Assembly: GCA_017882835.1 (NCBI GenBank)
Contig: JADGOU010000117.1
Location: 1 to 8,152 of the forward strand
Reading direction: 5' to 3'
Origin: Frankiaceae bacterium
Lineage (GTDB): Bacteria > Actinomycetota > Actinomycetes > JADGOU01
Length of the DNA: 8,152 nucleotides
The notes below the pieces were generated by a model. The model did not search any database and was not told where the DNA came from. It saw nothing but the letters and a program-made list of their open reading frames with translations. The position numbers and the translations under genes were made by a program. Below, piece by piece: positions 1 to 6,725 of the stretch (position 1 is the first letter of the stretch; each line of letters begins with the position of its first letter).

Positions 1-90
1 GCCGGCCCAGTCGAAGCCGGCCCAGTCGAAGCCGGCCCAGTCGAAGCCGGCCCAGTCGAAGCCGGCCCAGTCGAAGCCGGCCCAGTCGAG
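1..90. repeat. 15-bp tandem repeat, six units, coding for a pentapeptide tail
   Basis: The unit GCCGGCCCAGTCGAA occurs five times without change from base 1. A sixth copy at 76-90 ends in G instead of A. The array begins at the first base of the window, so its real length is unknown. Read on the minus strand in the frame of the acyltransferase it gives Ser-Thr-Gly-Pro-Ala per unit; because 15 is a multiple of three, changes in copy number keep the frame. Near-perfect identity, including third positions, suggests recent expansion. The edge of the window may be a place where assembly stopped in the repeat. Confidence 0.97.
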
Positions 91-1013
91 CCCCCGGTCG
101 GCTGCTGCGCCCGGGCTGGGTCCAGGTCGGACAGCCACAGGCGCGCCAGCATGTGCCAGTCCTGCGGCGCGGCGGCGATGCCACCGGCGAACACGTCGGC
201 AACCGCTTGAGTCATCGCCGCGATCTGCTCGCTGCGGCTACCCGTGGCGGGCCGGGCCACCTCCGGGTGGATTTGCACGTACCAAACGTCCGGGTCGTAG
301 GCCAGCGTGACCGGCAGCAGGGCGGCGCCGGTCTCCAGCGCGAGGGCGGCCGGGCCGGCGGGCATCCGGGCCGGCTCCCCGAAGAAGTCGACGTCCACAC
401 CGGCCGCCGTCAGGTCCCGGTCGGCCAACAGGCAGACCAGGCCGCCCGCCCGCAGCCGCTCGGCCAGGACCGCGAACGGCGGCTGAGTGCCGCCGCTGAG
501 CGGGATGACCTCCATGCCAATCGAGGTCCGAAAGGCCACGAACCGGTCGAACAGCGACTCCGGGCGCAGCCGCTCGGCGACCGTTGTGAACGGCAGCCCG
601 GTTAGCACCGCCCAGGCGCCGGCATGGTCCCAGTTGCCCATGTGCGGCAGGGCGGCGATCGCACCCCGGCCGGAGCCGACCGCGGTGCGCAGGATGTCCT
701 CGTTGGTCATCCGCATCCCGGTGACGATGCGCTCGCGGCTGGTGGTCGGCAGTCGGAACACCTCCCGCCAGTAGCGCAGGTAGGACCGCATGCCGGCCCG
801 GGACGTCGCCCGCAGGGTCACCTCGTCGACGCGGCCACCGCCCCCGGCCAGCACCCGGCGCAGGTTTGCCTCCAGCCGGCGGACCCCCTTGCCCCGGCGC
901 CACCAGACCGCGTCGGCCAGCAACACGAACAGCACGCGCGCGACCGACTCGGGCAGGCCCCGCACGATGGTCCACCCGGCGGCGTACGCCGTGTCGACGA
1001 GCCGCGCTCTCAC
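1..1013 (-). CDS. patA: Phosphatidylinositol mannoside acyltransferase (PatA-like), C-terminus cut by window edge
   Basis: This is a lysophospholipid-acyltransferase-superfamily enzyme. Its known relatives transfer an acyl chain to the mannose of PIM at the inner face of the membrane. The GTG start at 1013 is set by a GGAGG Shine-Dalgarno at 1024-1028, ten bases upstream, and the GTG shares bases with the pgsA stop (GTGA), so the two are probably translationally coupled. The sequence shows the HX4D acyltransferase signature as HMGNWD (residues 124-129), an ADRDLT stretch (197-202), FFGEPARMPAGPA (210-222) and a C-terminal DWHM near residue 285. A normal enzyme of this family is about 300 residues. 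Here residue 309 onward is a run of STGPA pentapeptides with no stop before base 1, so at least 337 codons are present. In related genomes the mannosyltransferase gene pimA comes next; it would lie outside this window. Function is assigned from the motif plus the position after pgsA. Confidence 0.88.
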   Translation of the reverse strand, partial: MRARLVDTAYAAGWTIVRGLPESVARVLFVLLADAVWWRRGKGVRRLEANLRRVLAGGGGRVDEVTLRATSRAGMRSYLRYWREVFRLPTTSRERIVTGMRMTNEDILRTAVGSGRGAIAALPHMGNWDHAGAWAVLTGLPFTTVAERLRPESLFDRFVAFRTSIGMEVIPLSGGTQPPFAVLAERLRAGGLVCLLADRDLTAAGVDVDFFGEPARMPAGPAALALETGAALLPVTLAYDPDVWYVQIHPEVARPATGSRSEQIAAMTQAVADVFAGGIAAAPQDWHMLARLWLSDLDPARAQQPTGGSTGPASTGPASTGPASTGPASTGPASTGP

Positions 1014-1642
1014 CGGTGACCAACCTCCGATGTGGCCCCGGCGAGCCGAACCTGCCGGCGGACCTCGACGAAGCGCTGGCCAACAGTGACTGCCGTCAGC
1101 ACCGCCAGCAGCTCCAGCCCGGCGGCCTGGACATACGGCACGCCGAGCCCGCCCAGTCCGGTGGCCACCAGCACGATGATCAGACGCTCCGAGCGCTCAG
1201 CCACGCCAACGTCACAGTGCATCCCGAGGCCCTCGGCGCGGGCCTTGGCGTAGGAGACGACGGCCCCGCCAACCAGGCAGAACAGCGTCACCCCGGCCAA
1301 CACCGGGGAGTTGCCGACACCGGCGAACCACAGCAGCAGGCCGCCAAAAACTGCGGCGTCCGCGACCCGGTCCAGGGTGGAGTCGAGGAAGGCGCCCCAC
1401 GGCCCGGAGCTGCCACGAGCCCGGGCGACCGCACCGTCGAGCATGTCGCCGAAGACGAACGCCGTGATGAACAAGGTGCCGGCCAGGAACCGGCCCCGCG
1501 GGTAGAACGCCAGTGCCCCGACGGCGACCCCGACGGTGCCCACGATGGTGACCGCGTCCGGGGTCACGCCGGCCCGAGCCAGGGCCGCTCCCAGGGGGGT
1601 GACGACCCGGCTGAGCGCCGGGCGCACGTGGGAGTTGAGCAT
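1010..1642 (-). CDS. pgsA: Phosphatidylinositol phosphate synthase (CDP-alcohol phosphatidyltransferase)
   Basis: This integral membrane enzyme of 210 residues is expected to join CDP-diacylglycerol and inositol phosphate, the first committed step to phosphatidylinositol and PIMs. The full family signature D-x2-D-G-x2-A-R-x8-G-x3-D-x3-D is present with D66, D69, G70, A73, R74, G83, D87 and D91; the aspartates bind the metal and the CDP head group. Hydrophobic segments lie around residues 30-48, 52-66, 96-110, 115-132, 153-168 and 172-188. The KARAEGLG...GVAERSERL region (133-153) resembles the actinobacterial inositol-phosphate enzymes more than PG synthases. The ATG at 1642 is chosen because MLNSHVRPALSR matches the usual N-terminus; an open frame continues to an ATG at 1852 but runs under the start of the divergent gene and looks non-coding. 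The Shine-Dalgarno is weak (GGGA). The stop overlaps the acyltransferase start by GTGA. Confidence 0.92.
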   Translation of the reverse strand: MLNSHVRPALSRVVTPLGAALARAGVTPDAVTIVGTVGVAVGALAFYPRGRFLAGTLFITAFVFGDMLDGAVARARGSSGPWGAFLDSTLDRVADAAVFGGLLLWFAGVGNSPVLAGVTLFCLVGGAVVSYAKARAEGLGMHCDVGVAERSERLIIVLVATGLGGLGVPYVQAAGLELLAVLTAVTVGQRFVEVRRQVRLAGATSEVGHR

Positions 1643-1806
1643 GCGTGTCCCATCTCGCCCGGTCGCACCCCATCGGCGGACCGACCTCCACTGTAGAGCG
1701 CCGAACGCTGCAGTCGTTGACCAGACCGGTGCCCCGGACGTGGCGTTGTGGGGAAGGATGGCGCCACCGCCGGAGCCGGCGGACGAGGCGAGGAGGCGAT
1801 GCGGCG
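1643..1806. promoter_or_regulatory. Divergent intergenic region between pgsA and the EF-G2 gene
   Basis: Both flanking genes start outward from this 164-base region, so it should carry both promoters. On the minus strand TACAGT (1695-1690) fits the TAnnnT form of an actinobacterial -10 and would start transcription about 40 bases before the pgsA ATG, but I see no good -35 at 16-18 bases. On the plus strand TTGACC (1717-1722) could be a -35 for the EF-G2 gene, but no clear -10 follows at the right distance. The promoter assignments are weak. Confidence 0.3.
1791..1796 (+). promoter_or_regulatory. Shine-Dalgarno of the EF-G2 gene
   Basis: AGGAGG ends ten bases before the ATG at 1807. It decides the start: the frame stays open back to an ATG at 1645, but those extra 54 codons are Arg-rich, lie in the divergent promoter region and have no family resemblance. 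A nearer ATG at 1799 is in another frame. Confidence 0.75.
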
Positions 1807-4020
1807 ATGGCGGAGAAGTCCAGCGGTCATCCGGGAGCGACCGGCAGGGCACCGGTGGCCGAGCAGCCCGGGGCGGTCCGCAACCTGGTGCTGGTCGGCC
1901 ACTCCGGGGCCGGAAAGACCACGCTGGCCGAGAGCCTGCTGACCGCGACCGGCACCATCCCTCGGGCGGGCCGGGTCGAGGACGGGACGACGGTCACCGA
2001 CTACGACGAGGCCGAGGTCCGCCAGCAGCGCTCGGTCTCATTGGCGGTCGCCCCGTTCGAGCACGCCGGGGTGAAGGTCAACCTGCTCGACGCCCCCGGC
2101 TATGCCGACTTCGTCGGGGACCTGCGCGCCGGCCTGCGCGCCGCGGACGCCGCCTTGTTCGTGGTGGCGGCCACCGACGGCATCGACGGCATGACCCGCA
2201 TCCTGTGGGACGAGTGCGCCGCGGTCGGCATGCCGCGCGCCGTGGTCGTAACCAAGGTTGACTCCCCGCGCGCCGAGTTCGAGCGCACCGTGGAGACCTG
2301 CCAGCAGGCCTTCGGCGACGGCGTACTCCCGCTGTACCTGCCGATGCACACCGGCGACCCGGACGCTCCCGGTGCCGTCGGCGGCCTGATCGGGCTGCTG
2401 TCCCAGCAGGTCGCCGACTACTCCGGACCCGCCCGGGTGCAGCGCGACCCTGACCCCGAGCATCTGCCGCTGATCGAGGACGCCCGCAACAGCTTGATCG
2501 AGGGAATCATCGCCGAGAGCGAGGACGAGTCCCTGATGGACCGCTACCTCGGCGGGGAGACGATCGAGGCCAAGGTTCTGGTCGAGGACCTGGAGAAGGC
2601 CGTCGCCCGCGGCTCGTTCTACCCGGTGCTGCCGGTCTGCGCCCTGGCCGGCCTGGGTGTGGCCGGCCTGGGCGTGGCCGGTCTGGGCATGGCCGGCCTG
2701 GGCGTGGCCGAGCTGCTCGATCTGCTCAGCAGCGCCTTCCCCTCGCCGCTGGAGCACGACCTGCCGCCAGTTACCCGCCCGGACGGACGACCGCACAACC
2801 CGCTGACCTGCGACCCGCACGGTCCGCTGGTCGCCGAAGTCGTCAAGACCATGACTGACCCGTACGTCGGGCGCATCTCGTTGGTGCGGGTCTTCTCCGG
2901 CACCCTGCGGTCGGACATGACGGTGCACGTCTCCGGGCACGGCCGGGCCGAGCGCGGGCACGCCGACCACGACCTCGACGAGCGGGTCGGCGCCCTGTCG
3001 TCGCCCCTGGGCAAGACCTTGCGGCCGGTGCCACAGTGCATCGCCGGCGACATCTGCGCGGTAGCCAAGCTCTCCCGCGCCGAAACCGGCGACACCCTGT
3101 CCGCCAAGGAGGACCCGCTGCTGGTCGCCGCCTGGGAGATGCCGGAGCCGCTGCTCCCCGTTGCCATCAAGGCCCGGTCCAAGGCAGATGAGGACAAGCT
3201 CTCTCAGGGCCTGGCGCGACTGGTCGCCGAAGACCCGACGCTGCGGCTGGAGCAGAACGTCGAAACCCGCCAGCTGGTGCTCTGGTGCATGGGCGAGGCG
3301 CATGCCGACGTACTGCTGGACCGCCTCGGCAGCAAGTACGGCGTGGAGGTCGACACCGTCCCGCTGCGGGTGCCGCTGCAGGAGACGTTCGCGGCCAAGG
3401 CCACCGGGCACGGCCGGCACGTCAAGCAGTCCGGCGGGCATGGCCAGTTCGCCATCTGCGACGTCGAGGTGGAGCCGCTGGAGTCCGGCGCTGGCTTCGA
3501 GTTTGTCGACAAGGTGGTCGGGGGCGCGGTGCCGCGGCAGTTCATCCCGTCGGTGGAGAAGGGCGTCCGGGCGCAGATGGAGCGCGGGGTGGCCGCCGGC
3601 TACCCGGTGGTCGACCTACGGGTGACGCTGTTCGACGGCAAGGCGCATTCGGTCGACTCCTCCGACATGGCCTTCCAGATGGCTGGGGCGTTGGCGCTGA
3701 AGGAGGCCGGCCGAGCAACGACTGTGCACCTGCTGGAGCCGGTGCTGGAGCTCACCGTCCTGGTTGCGGACGAGTACGTCGGCGCGGTGATGAGCGACCT
3801 GTCGACTCGGCGCGGTCGAGTGGTCGGCACGGAGCCGGTCGGCACCGGCCGCACCCTGGTGCGGGCCGAGGTGCCGGAGACCGAGGTGGTCCGGTACGCC
3901 GTCGACCTGCGCTCGCTCTCGCACGGCACCGGCACGTTCGCTCGCCGCTACCTGCGGCACGAGCCGATGCCGAGCCACGTGGCGAGCAAGGTGCTGGCGG
4001 AGCAGTCGGCAACCAGCTGA
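1807..4020 (+). CDS. Elongation factor G-like translational GTPase, EF-G2 (FusA2) type
   Basis: This 737-residue protein has the whole EF-G domain order: G domain (about 22-315), domain II (about 335-435), domain III (about 445-520), domain IV (about 522-640, with ETFAAKATGHGRHVKQSGGHG and VDSSDMAF) and domain V (about 641-725). The P-loop is intact (GHSGAGKT, 31-38). Other GTPase motifs depart from canonical EF-G: the switch I RGIT is RSVS (75-78), the DTPGH of G3 is DAPGY (95-99) so the catalytic His is Tyr, and the NKxD of G4 is TKVD (149-152). Such changes fit the actinobacterial EF-G2 paralogue, whose role is unclear; an EF-G2 protein of Mycobacterium is reported to bind GTP but lack the usual ribosome-stimulated hydrolysis. 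After the G5-like CAL (278-280) comes a fourfold GLGVA repeat (282-301) that lengthens a loop near the nucleotide pocket. The gene stands alone between two minus-strand groups. It is unlikely to be the main EF-G, which normally sits with rpsL-rpsG-tuf. Confidence 0.92.
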   Translation: MAEKSSGHPGATGRAPVAEQPGAVRNLVLVGHSGAGKTTLAESLLTATGTIPRAGRVEDGTTVTDYDEAEVRQQRSVSLAVAPFEHAGVKVNLLDAPGYADFVGDLRAGLRAADAALFVVAATDGIDGMTRILWDECAAVGMPRAVVVTKVDSPRAEFERTVETCQQAFGDGVLPLYLPMHTGDPDAPGAVGGLIGLLSQQVADYSGPARVQRDPDPEHLPLIEDARNSLIEGIIAESEDESLMDRYLGGETIEAKVLVEDLEKAVARGSFYPVLPVCALAGLGVAGLGVAGLGMAGLGVAELLDLLSSAFPSPLEHDLPPVTRPDGRPHNPLTCDPHGPLVAEVVKTMTDPYVGRISLVRVFSGTLRSDMTVHVSGHGRAERGHADHDLDERVGALSSPLGKTLRPVPQCIAGDICAVAKLSRAETGDTLSAKEDPLLVAAWEMPEPLLPVAIKARSKADEDKLSQGLARLVAEDPTLRLEQNVETRQLVLWCMGEAHADVLLDRLGSKYGVEVDTVPLRVPLQETFAAKATGHGRHVKQSGGHGQFAICDVEVEPLESGAGFEFVDKVVGGAVPRQFIPSVEKGVRAQMERGVAAGYPVVDLRVTLFDGKAHSVDSSDMAFQMAGALALKEAGRATTVHLLEPVLELTVLVADEYVGAVMSDLSTRRGRVVGTEPVGTGRTLVRAEVPETEVVRYAVDLRSLSHGTGTFARRYLRHEPMPSHVASKVLAEQSATS
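2650..2709 (+). repeat. In-frame 15-bp repeat, four units, inside the EF-G2 G domain
   Basis: Four successive 15-base units follow the form GGCCTGGGCGTGGCC, starting at 2650, 2665, 2680 and 2695. The first has one base change (GGGTGT), the third two (GGTCTG, GGCATG). They encode GLGVA, GLGVA, GLGMA and GLGVA (residues 282-301). In ordinary EF-G this place has a single short loop (KNKGVQ) between the G5 motif and the next helix, so three units, 15 residues, look like added sequence. Confidence 0.95.
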
Positions 4021-4033
4021 GCAGGCTGCCGCA

Positions 4034-4071
4034 CGGCTGCCCAGCAGGCCCAACCGCCTGGCCGGCAGCCG
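4034..4071. terminator. Hairpin between convergent EF-G2 and HIT genes, possible bidirectional terminator
   Basis: CGGCTGCC (4034-4041) pairs fully with GGCAGCCG (4064-4071). Inside, after a 3x3 internal loop, CAGGC (4045-4049) pairs with GCCTG (4056-4060) around a six-base loop. The structure starts 13 bases after the EF-G2 stop and touches the HIT stop at 4072. There is no T run on either side, which is common for GC-rich actinobacterial terminators, so the function is inferred from position and stem only. Confidence 0.5.
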
Positions 4072-4632
4072 TCAGACCTGCGCCCAGGCGGCGGCGAGCA
4101 GCTCCCGGGTCTGATTCAGCAGCTGCGGCAGCACTTTGGTGTGGCCAACCACCGGCATGAAGTTGGTGTCGCCACCCCAGCGCGGTACGACGTGCTGGTG
4201 CAGATGAGCGGCGATCCCGGCCCCGGCAATGCCGCCCTGGTTCATCCCGATGTTGAAGCCCTGGGCGTCACTGGCGTGTCGGAGCGCTCGCATCGCCCGC
4301 TTGGTCAGCACCGCCACCTCGGCCGTCTCGGCATCGTCGAGGTCCGGGTAGTCGGCGACATGTCGGTACGGGACCACCAGCAGGTGGCCGCCGTTGTAGG
4401 GATAGAGGTTGAGCACGACGTACGCCGTGATGCCACGGGCGACGATCAGCCCGTCGGTGTCCCCCAGGCTCGGGATGCTGCAAAACGGACACTCCGTGTC
4501 GCCGGCCGGCTTGCCCTCGCCCTTGATGTACGCCATCCGGTGCGGGGTCCACAGCCGCTGGAAGGCGTCCGCGTCGCCGACCCCGACCTGCTCGCGCGGC
4601 GGCGCGTCGGGCTCCGATGCGTCCCGGTTCAC
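4072..4632 (-). CDS. HIT-family hydrolase/phosphorylase (Ap4A phosphorylase-like)
   Basis: This 186-residue soluble protein has the histidine triad HLHQHVV (H143, H145, H147), the middle His being the nucleophile in this superfamily. It also has a CPFC pair (C48, C51) that probably binds zinc with downstream histidines, and the conserved NLYPYNGGHLLVVPYRHV block (75-92). The N-terminal RLWTPHRMAYIKGEG (26-40) is typical of the actinobacterial group next to thrS, which includes the M. tuberculosis protein Rv2613c, described as a diadenosine tetraphosphate phosphorylase. Ap4A is made by aminoacyl-tRNA synthetases, so removing it next to thrS makes sense, but that link is inference. The start is GTG at 4632, overlapping the thrS TGA (GTGA); no strong Shine-Dalgarno is seen, so translation probably depends on coupling to thrS. 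Ap4A hydrolase or a wider nucleotidylyl transferase role is also possible. Confidence 0.9.
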   Translation of the reverse strand: MNRDASEPDAPPREQVGVGDADAFQRLWTPHRMAYIKGEGKPAGDTECPFCSIPSLGDTDGLIVARGITAYVVLNLYPYNGGHLLVVPYRHVADYPDLDDAETAEVAVLTKRAMRALRHASDAQGFNIGMNQGGIAGAGIAAHLHQHVVPRWGGDTNFMPVVGHTKVLPQLLNQTRELLAAAWAQV

Positions 4633-6653
4633 TCGTGCGTCGCCCCGGCGGTGACAGCGAGCGGGACCAGCCGCCGAGACGCGATCTCCTCAGCGACCTC
4701 GCTGACCGCCTCGTCGACCGGCACCCCGCGCCGCTCCTCCCCACTGCGATACCGGAAGGAGATCGCGCCCGCCGTCTCGTCGTCATCGCCGGCGATCAGC
4801 ATGAACGGCACCTTCTGCCGTTGCGCATTGCGGATCTTCTTCTGCATCCGTTCGGCCGAGTCGTCGACCTCCACCCGGACCCCGCGCTCGCGCAGCTGCT
4901 CGGCGACGCCGCGCAGGTAGGGCACGTGCCGCTCGGCAATCGGGATCATGGTGACCTGCACCGGCGCCAGCCAGGCCGGCAGCGCGCCGGCGTAGTGCTC
5001 GAGCAGGATGGCGAAGAACCGCTCCACGGACCCGAACAAGGCGCGGTGGATCATGTATGGCCGACGGCGGGTGTTGTCCGCCGCCTGGTACTCCATGTCG
5101 AACCGGCCGGGCTCCTGCAAATCCACCTGCAGCGTAGACAGCTGCCAGCGCCGGCCGATCGCGTCCCGGATGTGTACGTCGATCTTGGGCGCGTAGAAGG
5201 CACCCTCCCCCGCGGCGACAACGTACGCCAGCCCGCTGGCCTCCAGCGCAACCCGCAGCGCAGCTTCGCCCTCGGCCCACTGCGCCGGCTCCCCGACGTA
5301 GCGCTCGGGGCGGGTGGCCAGCTCCGCCTCGAAGTCGGTGAGGCCGAAGTCGCGCAGCAGCCCGATCACGAAGGCGAGCAGGCTGGTCAGCTCGCCGGCC
5401 AGCTGCTCCGGCGTACAGAAGATGTGGCTGTCGTCCTGGGTGAAACCGCGCGCCCGGGTCAGGCCGTGCAGCACTCCAGACTTCTCGTAGCGGTAGACGG
5501 TGCCGAACTCGAAGAGCCGCAGCGGCAGGTCGCGGTAGGAGCGGCCGCGCGACTTGTAGATCAAGATGTGGCCGGGGCAGTTCATCGGCTTCGGGTAGTA
5601 CGTCGCCCCTTCCAGTTCCATCGGCGGGTACATGCCGTCGGCGTACCACTGCAGGTGGCCGGAGGTCTCGAACAGCGTGGAGCGGGCGATATGCGGGGTG
5701 ACGACGAACTCGTAGCCGGCCCGCTCATGGGCGGCCCGGCTGTAGTCCTCCATCGCCCGGCGGACCGCGCCACCCTTGGGGTGCCAGACCGCCAGCCCGC
5801 CGCCGATCTCGGTCGGAAACGAGAACAGGTCCAACTCTGCGCCCAGCCGGCGGTGGTCGCGCCGCTCCGCCTCGGCCAGCATCCGTAAGTGCACGGCCAA
5901 GGCCTCCTTGGACTCCCAGGCCGTGCCATAGATCCGCTGCAGCATCCGGTTCTTCTCGTCGCCGCGCCAGTAGGCGCCGGCGGTGCGCATCAGCCTGAAC
6001 GCCGGGATCTGCCGGGTCGAGGGCAGGTGCGGCCCGCGGCAGAGGTCGGTGAACGCCAACCCCGGCGCCACCCCGGCCGCGGCCCGGCCGCCTTTGGAAC
6101 CGACGTTGTCGTAGACGGTGATGTCCGGCCCGGCAGCGTCGACGGTTTCCTCGCCCTCGACGGCGCCGGCGGTCGCCCGATCGATGATCTCCAACTTGTA
6201 CGGCTGGTCCGCGAACAGGCCGCGGGCCTCGTCCGGGTCGACCCGGCGGCGGGCGAAGGACTGGCCGGCCTTGATGATCTCGATCATCCGCCGCTCGATC
6301 GCCTCGACGTCGTCGGGGGTGAACGGTCGCTCGACGTCGAAGTCGTAGTAGAAGCCGTTCTCGACCGGCGGCCCGATGGCGAATTTGGCACCGGCGAAGA
6401 GGTCGGTCACGGCTTGAGCCAGCACGTGCGCGGTGGAGTGCCGCAGGATCGCCCGGCCCTCGGGGGTGGCCATGGGTACCGACTCCAGCCGGTCGCCGTC
6501 CTCGGGCACCCAGCTCAGGTCGTGCAGCTGCTCGGAGTTGGCCCGGACGGCAATGGCGGCAGTGATCCCTGCCCCGGCCAGGACGTCGCCCACCGACGCT
6601 CCGGCCGGTACGACGTGCGGCGTCCGGTCGACGGTCAGGCGGACGTCCGGCAC
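4629..6653 (-). CDS. thrS: Threonyl-tRNA synthetase
   Basis: This class II synthetase charges tRNA-Thr. Its 674 residues hold a TGS domain (1-62), the editing domain with HSTAH (H72, H76) and CRGPH (C205, H209), the catalytic core, and a C-terminal anticodon-binding domain (about 565-655). The zinc ligands align as C359 (MNCPGH), H410 (DDSH) and H536 (MIHRALFGS); motif 2 Arg is R388 and motif 3 Arg is R545, all offset by 25 from the E. coli numbering. All catalytic and editing residues look intact. About 24 residues more than in E. coli lie between H76 and C205, mostly a Gly/Ala-rich stretch at 183-200. The start is GTG at 6653, with GGAG seven bases upstream; MPDVRLTVD fits the TGS N-terminus. 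The gene overlaps the HIT gene by GTGA. A leader hairpin and a tRNA gene lie directly upstream. Confidence 0.97.
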   Translation of the reverse strand: MPDVRLTVDRTPHVVPAGASVGDVLAGAGITAAIAVRANSEQLHDLSWVPEDGDRLESVPMATPEGRAILRHSTAHVLAQAVTDLFAGAKFAIGPPVENGFYYDFDVERPFTPDDVEAIERRMIEIIKAGQSFARRRVDPDEARGLFADQPYKLEIIDRATAGAVEGEETVDAAGPDITVYDNVGSKGGRAAAGVAPGLAFTDLCRGPHLPSTRQIPAFRLMRTAGAYWRGDEKNRMLQRIYGTAWESKEALAVHLRMLAEAERRDHRRLGAELDLFSFPTEIGGGLAVWHPKGGAVRRAMEDYSRAAHERAGYEFVVTPHIARSTLFETSGHLQWYADGMYPPMELEGATYYPKPMNCPGHILIYKSRGRSYRDLPLRLFEFGTVYRYEKSGVLHGLTRARGFTQDDSHIFCTPEQLAGELTSLLAFVIGLLRDFGLTDFEAELATRPERYVGEPAQWAEGEAALRVALEASGLAYVVAAGEGAFYAPKIDVHIRDAIGRRWQLSTLQVDLQEPGRFDMEYQAADNTRRRPYMIHRALFGSVERFFAILLEHYAGALPAWLAPVQVTMIPIAERHVPYLRGVAEQLRERGVRVEVDDSAERMQKKIRNAQRQKVPFMLIAGDDDETAGAISFRYRSGEERRGVPVDEAVSEVAEEIASRRLVPLAVTAGATHE

Positions 6654-6660
6654 AAGATCG

Positions 6661-6664
6661 CTCC
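6661..6664 (-). promoter_or_regulatory. Shine-Dalgarno of thrS
   Basis: GGAG on the minus strand stands seven bases before the GTG at 6653 and supports that start. It lies only four bases downstream of the leader hairpin at 6669-6699, so folding and ribosome binding could affect one another. Confidence 0.7.
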
Positions 6665-6668
6665 AGGG

Positions 6669-6699
6669 TCGGCAGGCATCTTCAACACGATGCTACCGA
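6669..6699 (-). promoter_or_regulatory. Stem-loop in the thrS leader
   Basis: On the minus strand TCGG (6699-6696) pairs with CCGA (6672-6669). After a 2x3 internal loop GCATC (6693-6689) pairs with GATGC (6680-6676) around the eight-base loop GTGTTGAA. It sits between the tRNA-Val 3' end (6726) and the thrS Shine-Dalgarno (6661-6664). There is no T run, so it may be a weak terminator after the tRNA, an RNA-processing signal, or a translational operator for thrS. The pairing is visible; the role is not known. Confidence 0.4.
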
Positions 6700-6725
6700 G
6701 CCCGCCGCGGCCGACACCGCAGCGA

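Noticed and set aside
1..90. CRISPR array
   Set aside because: The units are 15 bases, contiguous and without spacers, and they are in frame with a coding sequence.
238..1083. Open minus-strand frame of 281 codons over the acyltransferase region
   Set aside because: It is a shadow frame rich in Arg, Gly, Ala and Pro. The GTG-started frame at 1013 gives the HX4D acyltransferase and has a Shine-Dalgarno and GTGA overlap.
1645..1806. N-terminal extension of EF-G2 from the ATG at 1645
   Set aside because: The added 54 residues are Arg-rich and without family likeness, overlap the divergent promoter region, and a strong Shine-Dalgarno serves the ATG at 1807.
2038..3441. Long minus-strand open frame (467 codons) opposite the EF-G2 gene
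   Set aside because: It is antisense to a clear five-domain translational GTPase, its product has no recognisable fold, and high GC makes such shadow frames common.
6654..6725. T-box riboswitch before thrS
   Set aside because: The space between tRNA-Val and thrS is 72 bases, too short for a T-box leader, and no T-box core sequence is seen.
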